The notes under the pieces are model-generated. The model made no database searches and was not told the DNA's origin. It saw only the letters and a list, made by a program, of their open reading frames with translations. A stretch of 64,000 bases of DNA from Propionibacteriaceae bacterium (lineage in GTDB: Bacteria > Actinomycetota > Actinomycetes > Propionibacteriales > Propionibacteriaceae). Made by a program: the position numbers and the translations under genes. The stretch spans positions 62,001 through 126,000 of the forward strand of contig JAISUR010000016.1 of assembly GCA_031271975.1 (NCBI GenBank). Direction: 5' to 3'. Positions 59,687 to 64,000 of this stretch are shown here, in pieces; position 1 is the first letter of the stretch, and every line of letters starts with the position of its first letter.

Positions 59687-62600
59687 ATGACTAGGCCTTA
59701 TGCCGCCGTTGCCAAAAACACCGCCACAATTCTCGCCCTTGCCCTGTGTGCCACCTGGCTCTCGCCGGTGGCCGATGTGCGCGCGGACACGCCCGCGACA
59801 GCGATCGCATCCTTCAGCTTCGACGACGCCACCGACGGTATGTCGGGCGCGGGCGCGAAAGCGACCACCACCGGCACGCCGGCCTTCGCCGCGTCCTGGG
59901 ACGGGACGCAGGCGGCCAGCGTTTCGTCCGGTTTCTGGATGAGCGTCACCAAAGACGACGACACCGGGTTGCTGGCCGGGCTCGACGAGATCACGGTCTC
60001 CTATGACGTGAAGGCGACGACCTCAGGCGCGGGCTGGACGTTCTACGCGGCGCCCAGCACCACTACGCAGCCCATCGGCGGCGCGTCCAACGGGGAGATC
60101 TACGTCGGCGTGCTCGACAAACCGGCGTCGGTCACCGTGGAGCGCTACTACAACGGCCGCGCCTCTGGGGCCAACAACGCCGCCGTCACCGGCCGCAGCG
60201 ACACCGGCTGGAAGCATGTGGACATCGTGATTTCCAACACCGCCACCAAGCTCTACCTGAACGGCGTGTTGGTGGAGCAGTCGACGGCGGCGACCCCGCC
60301 CGCCCTGAGCACGATCCTGGGCAGCTCGGGCGGCATCATCCAGCTTGGCAAGGCCAACTGGGGCGGCGGCGAGTATTTCTCCGGCCTGCTGGACAACTTC
60401 ACCATCTACGACGGGCCGCTCACCGACGACGAGATTACGGCGGCCAACGCAGCGCGCGACGCGGTGGTCTTCGACCAGATGGCCATCACAGTGCCCGCCA
60501 CCGCATCCAGAGACCTCACCCTCGCTGCCACGGCGACCGCATTCGGCTCCGCGATCACCTGGTCTTCCGATCATCCCGAGGTGATCGATGGCGACGGCAC
60601 CTTCACCTTGCCCGCTGCCGACACCACGGTCACCCTGACCGCCGCGGTGGGCGGCGCGACCCGCACCTTCTCCGTCTTCGTGGAAGGCGGCGCCGAAACC
60701 GCTGCCACCCCCATCGCCGACTTCAGCTTCGACGACGAGACGGACGGCTTCGCGGGCGCGGGCGCGAAAGCAGTCCCGAACGGGACCGTGGCCCTGGCAG
60801 ATTCTTGGAACGGCACCCAGGCCGCCGACATGTCGTCCGACTTCTGGATGAACGTTGTCAAAGCCGACGACAGCCCGCTGCTCGCCGGCGTGGACGAGTT
60901 GACCGTTTCCTACGACGTCAAGCTCGCCGCCAGCGGCAACGAGGGTTGGACCTTCTTCGCAGCTCCGAGCGCCTCCACTGTTACCTACCAGCAGGAGAAG
61001 TACATCGGCGTCATCGACACGGCAGCGAAGCTGACCGCCGAGCGCTACTACAACTCTGGTTCCCGCATTTCCACGGGCAACGCCGCCGGCGCGCTGGACA
61101 ACGCCGGCTGGAAGCACGTGGACCTGGTCGTCGGCCCGAACGCCACCCGGCTCTACGTGAACGGCGAACTGCTCGCCAAGAACTCCGGCGCGGTCGCCGA
61201 CATCGCCACTATCTTGGGCGCTTCCGGCGGGGTCATCCAGATCGGCAAGGCCAACTGGGTCTCGGGTGAGTACTTCAAGGGACTCATGGACAACCTGGCC
61301 ATTTACGCCGACTCGTTGACCGCCGGCCAACTCGCCGACATGCAGTGGGAACGCGACAAGGCCGCTCTGCATTCGCTCGGCCTGGATGTGCCCGCTGCTG
61401 CCGCTGACACGTTCACGCTGCCCGCGCTGCCTGCCCAGACCGTCTTCGGCGCCGAAATCGAGTGGGTTTCCTCCCATCCGGCTGTCGTCGGCATCGACGG
61501 CTCCTACGAGCAGCCGCTCTACGACACGGCGGTGACGCTGACCGGCACCATCACCGGCCCCGGCGGCACCGAAGCCGTCACCTACCCGATCGCCGTCACC
61601 GGCACCGAGCCGCCCGGCCCGACGCTGCCCACGCCGATCGCGCAGTTCACCTTTGACGACCAGACCACCGGCTTTTCCGGCGCGGGGGCCAAGGCCACCA
61701 CCACCGGCACGGTGAGCCTGGCCGACTCGTGGAACGGCACCCAAGCCGCCTCGATCTCGTCCACCTTCTGGCTGACTGTCCGCAAGGACGACAACTCCGC
61801 GCTGCTCGCCGGGCTGGAAGAGATCACCGTCTCCTACGACGTGAAGGCGACCAGTGCGGGCAACGGCTGGACGTTCTACGCCGCCAACTCCACCACGGCC
61901 CAGACCGGCGGCTCGGAGCGCTACGTCGGCATCATGGACAAGCCCAACTCGGTAACCGTCGAGCGCTACTACCAGGGCCGCAGCTCGGGAGCCAACAATG
62001 CCTCCGTCGCCGGCTTGGCCGCCGCCGACTGGAAGCACGTCGACCTGGTGATCACCGCGAGCGCCACCAAGCTCTATGTCAACGGCGAACTGGTCTCGAC
62101 GTCCACGGCGGGCTCGCCGCCGGCGCTGAGCACCATCATGGGTTCCTCGGGGGGCATCCTGCAGATCGGCAAGGCGAACTGGACCAGCTCCGGCGAGTTC
62201 TTCCAAGGCTTGCTGGACAACTACACCATCTACGGCGAAGCGCTGTCCGGCGCCGACATCGCCGCCGCCAACTGGGCGCGCGACCGCGTCGCGCTGACCT
62301 CGCTGGCCGTTCCCACCCAGGTGGCCAACAACACCGTGCTCCCGGCGACCAGCACCTTCGGCTCGGCGATCTCCTGGGCCACCTCGGATGCCGCGCACCT
62401 GGACGTGGACGGCACGGTCACTCGCCCGGCCGAAGGCGACCCGAACGCGGTCGTCACGCTGACCGCCACGATCTCCAACGGCTCGGATTCCAAGAGCCGC
62501 AACTTCACGGTGACGGTGCTCTCCTTCGGCGAGCCCGAGCCGGCGGTGACCATCGCCAACGTGTGCGCCACCGAGCGCGTGTCCTACTCGGCGACCTATA

Positions 62601-64000
62601 CCGAGTGGGCCTACTACCCGAAGAAGTCCTGCGACCAGAACGCCGCGACCAGCTGGTCGAACTGGGTCTCCGGCGGGCGCTCCGCCGACACGGTCACCTA
62701 CGACTTCGTCGACCCGTATGTCTTCGCCCAGATCACTGTCCGGCCCACCGAGCGCGCCCCGCTGACGTTGGCCGTCGAGTACTTGGACGCCGTCACCCAC
62801 GAGTGGACCGCGGTGTCTAACTCCAACACTTCGCCCGCGCTGGCAATCAACGTGGACTCTGTCATCACCTTCGACCCGGTGACCGCCAAGGGTATCCGGC
62901 TGGTGATGACGATGAACTCGTACGCCAAGATCGCCGAAGTCGTGCTGGGCCCGGTGACCACGCCGGTCGCAAACGCGGCGGACCGGGTGCAGGCGGATTT
63001 GGACGCCATCTCATTCCCGTACGCCAACGACGTCCGCTCCGCTGTCACCTTGCCTGCCACGGGCGAGGTTTACGGCACGGCGATTTCGTGGGTGTCCTCG
63101 GATACGTCCGTCATCACTGACACTGACGCGGACGGCAAAGCAGCGGGCATGGTCAACCGCCAAGCCACCGATCAGACGGTCACCCTCACCGCGACCGCCG
63201 CCTACGGCGCTACCACGGCGTCCAAGGCGTTCACACTGACGGTGAAAAAGGCCTACACGATGCCGGAAACCACCGACTACCTGTTCGCCTCGTTCACCGG
63301 CTCAGAGGGCAGCCGCACCGACGAGCAGATCTACTTCGCCACCAGCCAGGACGGCGCCCACTTCACCGACCTGACCGCCAACGGCCAGCCCGTCCTGGAG
63401 AACAACTCGGGCGACCGCGGCACCCGCGACCCGTACATCGTGCGTTCCCCGGAAGGCGACCGGGTCTACATGATCGCCACCGACCTGTCCATCTACTACC
63501 GCAAGGGCTGGGGCTCCGCCGAGGCGACCGTGGTCGACTCCGGTTCCACCAAGATCGTGGTTTGGGAATCGACCGACCTCGCGCACTGGAGCGAGCCCCG
63601 GCTGGTCGAGTTGGCCGGCTACATTCCCGACGCGGGCATGATGTGGGCTCCCGAAGCCATGTGGGACGACACCACCGGCCAGTACTACGTCTACTGGGCC
63701 ACGACCTCGTCCGCGACGAACACCTTGGGTGACGCGACGAACGTCTACATCTCCACAACCCGCGACTTCTACTCGTTCACCGAGCCGAAGCTGTGGATTG
63801 ACCGGGCAAACAGCTCCATCATCGACACCACCATGATCAAGGTGGGCGACTGGTACTACCGCGCTTCCGGAGACGGCCAGATCACCATCGAGAAGACGAA
63901 GAACCCGGCCGCGCAGACCCTGGGCCTGAACACCACCGGCACCGACCAGGAATGGGTGCTCGTGGGCACGCTTTCCTCGATCTTCGGCAACTCGAACTAC
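59687..64000 (+). CDS. Very large secreted multidomain GH43 glycosidase (3' end outside window)
   Basis: The frame is open from the ATG at 59687 (behind AGGAG) to the last base, 1438 codons, with no stop. Signal peptide about 1-34. Then come three LamG-like lectin modules (about 41-262, 342-562, 650-870; each begins F-F-DD, e.g. SFSFDDATDG), each followed by a small bacterial Ig-like unit (AITWSSDHPEVI, EIEWVSSHPAVV, AISWATSDAAHL), a discoidin-like region (about 953-1092), a fourth Ig-like unit (about 1098-1188) and a GH43 catalytic domain from about 1192. That domain shows the base Asp in GTRDPYIVRSP and the acid Glu region MWAPEAMWD. It probably releases arabinose from plant arabinan-type chains outside the cell. 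Confidence 0.9.
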   Translation, partial: MTRPYAAVAKNTATILALALCATWLSPVADVRADTPATAIASFSFDDATDGMSGAGAKATTTGTPAFAASWDGTQAASVSSGFWMSVTKDDDTGLLAGLDEITVSYDVKATTSGAGWTFYAAPSTTTQPIGGASNGEIYVGVLDKPASVTVERYYNGRASGANNAAVTGRSDTGWKHVDIVISNTATKLYLNGVLVEQSTAATPPALSTILGSSGGIIQLGKANWGGGEYFSGLLDNFTIYDGPLTDDEITAANAARDAVVFDQMAITVPATASRDLTLAATATAFGSAITWSSDHPEVIDGDGTFTLPAADTTVTLTAAVGGATRTFSVFVEGGAETAATPIADFSFDDETDGFAGAGAKAVPNGTVALADSWNGTQAADMSSDFWMNVVKADDSPLLAGVDELTVSYDVKLAASGNEGWTFFAAPSASTVTYQQEKYIGVIDTAAKLTAERYYNSGSRISTGNAAGALDNAGWKHVDLVVGPNATRLYVNGELLAKNSGAVADIATILGASGGVIQIGKANWVSGEYFKGLMDNLAIYADSLTAGQLADMQWERDKAALHSLGLDVPAAAADTFTLPALPAQTVFGAEIEWVSSHPAVVGIDGSYEQPLYDTAVTLTGTITGPGGTEAVTYPIAVTGTEPPGPTLPTPIAQFTFDDQTTGFSGAGAKATTTGTVSLADSWNGTQAASISSTFWLTVRKDDNSALLAGLEEITVSYDVKATSAGNGWTFYAANSTTAQTGGSERYVGIMDKPNSVTVERYYQGRSSGANNASVAGLAAADWKHVDLVITASATKLYVNGELVSTSTAGSPPALSTIMGSSGGILQIGKANWTSSGEFFQGLLDNYTIYGEALSGADIAAANWARDRVALTSLAVPTQVANNTVLPATSTFGSAISWATSDAAHLDVDGTVTRPAEGDPNAVVTLTATISNGSDSKSRNFTVTVLSFGEPEPAVTIANVCATERVSYSATYTEWAYYPKKSCDQNAATSWSNWVSGGRSADTVTYDFVDPYVFAQITVRPTERAPLTLAVEYLDAVTHEWTAVSNSNTSPALAINVDSVITFDPVTAKGIRLVMTMNSYAKIAEVVLGPVTTPVANAADRVQADLDAISFPYANDVRSAVTLPATGEVYGTAISWVSSDTSVITDTDADGKAAGMVNRQATDQTVTLTATAAYGATTASKAFTLTVKKAYTMPETTDYLFASFTGSEGSRTDEQIYFATSQDGAHFTDLTANGQPVLENNSGDRGTRDPYIVRSPEGDRVYMIATDLSIYYRKGWGSAEATVVDSGSTKIVVWESTDLAHWSEPRLVELAGYIPDAGMMWAPEAMWDDTTGQYYVYWATTSSATNTLGDATNVYISTTRDFYSFTEPKLWIDRANSSIIDTTMIKVGDWYYRASGDGQITIEKTKNPAAQTLGLNTTGTDQEWVLVGTLSSIFGNSNY

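Noticed and set aside
60023-62800. 925-codon minus-strand open frame
   Set aside because: It is antisense to the GH43 gene, whose modules, signal peptide and catalytic motifs are convincing. The minus frame is Gly/Arg/Val-rich and repeats only because the modules repeat.

Overview
The window is high-GC DNA with the gene order and signals of an actinobacterium (Actinomycetota). The supporting evidence is a mycobacterial-type fhaA-fhaB-pstP-rodA cluster at the left end, a carD-ispD-ispF block, a tad locus with the same order as mycobacterial Rv3660c-Rv3654c, DUF4244 and Holin-X proteins, several apparently leaderless genes with a TAnnnT box 6-7 nt before the start codon, and both actinobacterial heat-shock operators. 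A pyruvate:ferredoxin oxidoreductase and a secreted arabinan-type hydrolase system suggest an anaerobic or facultative plant-polysaccharide user, possibly gut associated. The genus cannot be decided from this sequence.

Layout. 1-2662 (minus): end of the cell-wall/Ser-Thr signalling operon (FhaA, FhaB, PstP, start of RodA). 2888-3637: a small membrane protein and tRNA-Leu. 3811-10341 (minus): an accessory-looking block with two atypical membrane kinases carrying beta-propeller-like ectodomains, a lipoprotein segment bounded by an 87-bp direct repeat, a 30-codon ORF and an HNH nuclease. 10694-24555: metabolic, transport and stress genes, including an FAD enzyme plus MFS pair, YibE/F, RlmA, an Hsp20 gene under apparent CIRCE plus HAIR control, an MFS-CBS fusion, DUF4349, GlyA, DUF2207 and a zinc peptidase. 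24562-29083 (minus): IspF, IspD, CarD, GpmA and two secreted proteins (LRR-SLH and Ig-like). 29310-39056: IlvD, then an arginine/ornithine pair (DdaH, RocD) with a divergent Lrp-type regulator, then PFOR with a GltD-like iron-sulphur flavoprotein. 39272-39398: a candidate small RNA with a strong terminator. 39431-40125: a PIN toxin/antitoxin pair. 40200-44910: a tad pilus operon. 45021-50543: methyltransferase, Holin-X, Kelch-like protein, quinone oxidoreductase, LCP cell-wall ligase and tRNA-Ser.

50626-64000 is an arabinose-utilisation region: araD-araA, a furanose-type sugar ABC transporter, a LacI-family repressor, and a very large secreted GH43 enzyme that runs off the right end. Seven copies of a TGTGAACGCTCACA-like palindrome sit at all four promoter regions, so the repressor probably controls sugar release outside the cell, uptake and catabolism together.

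A family of short hairpins (ATCCCGGA-N5-TCCGGGAT) recurs at gene 3' ends across the window, mostly between convergent genes. No CRISPR array, transposase, integrase or rRNA was seen.
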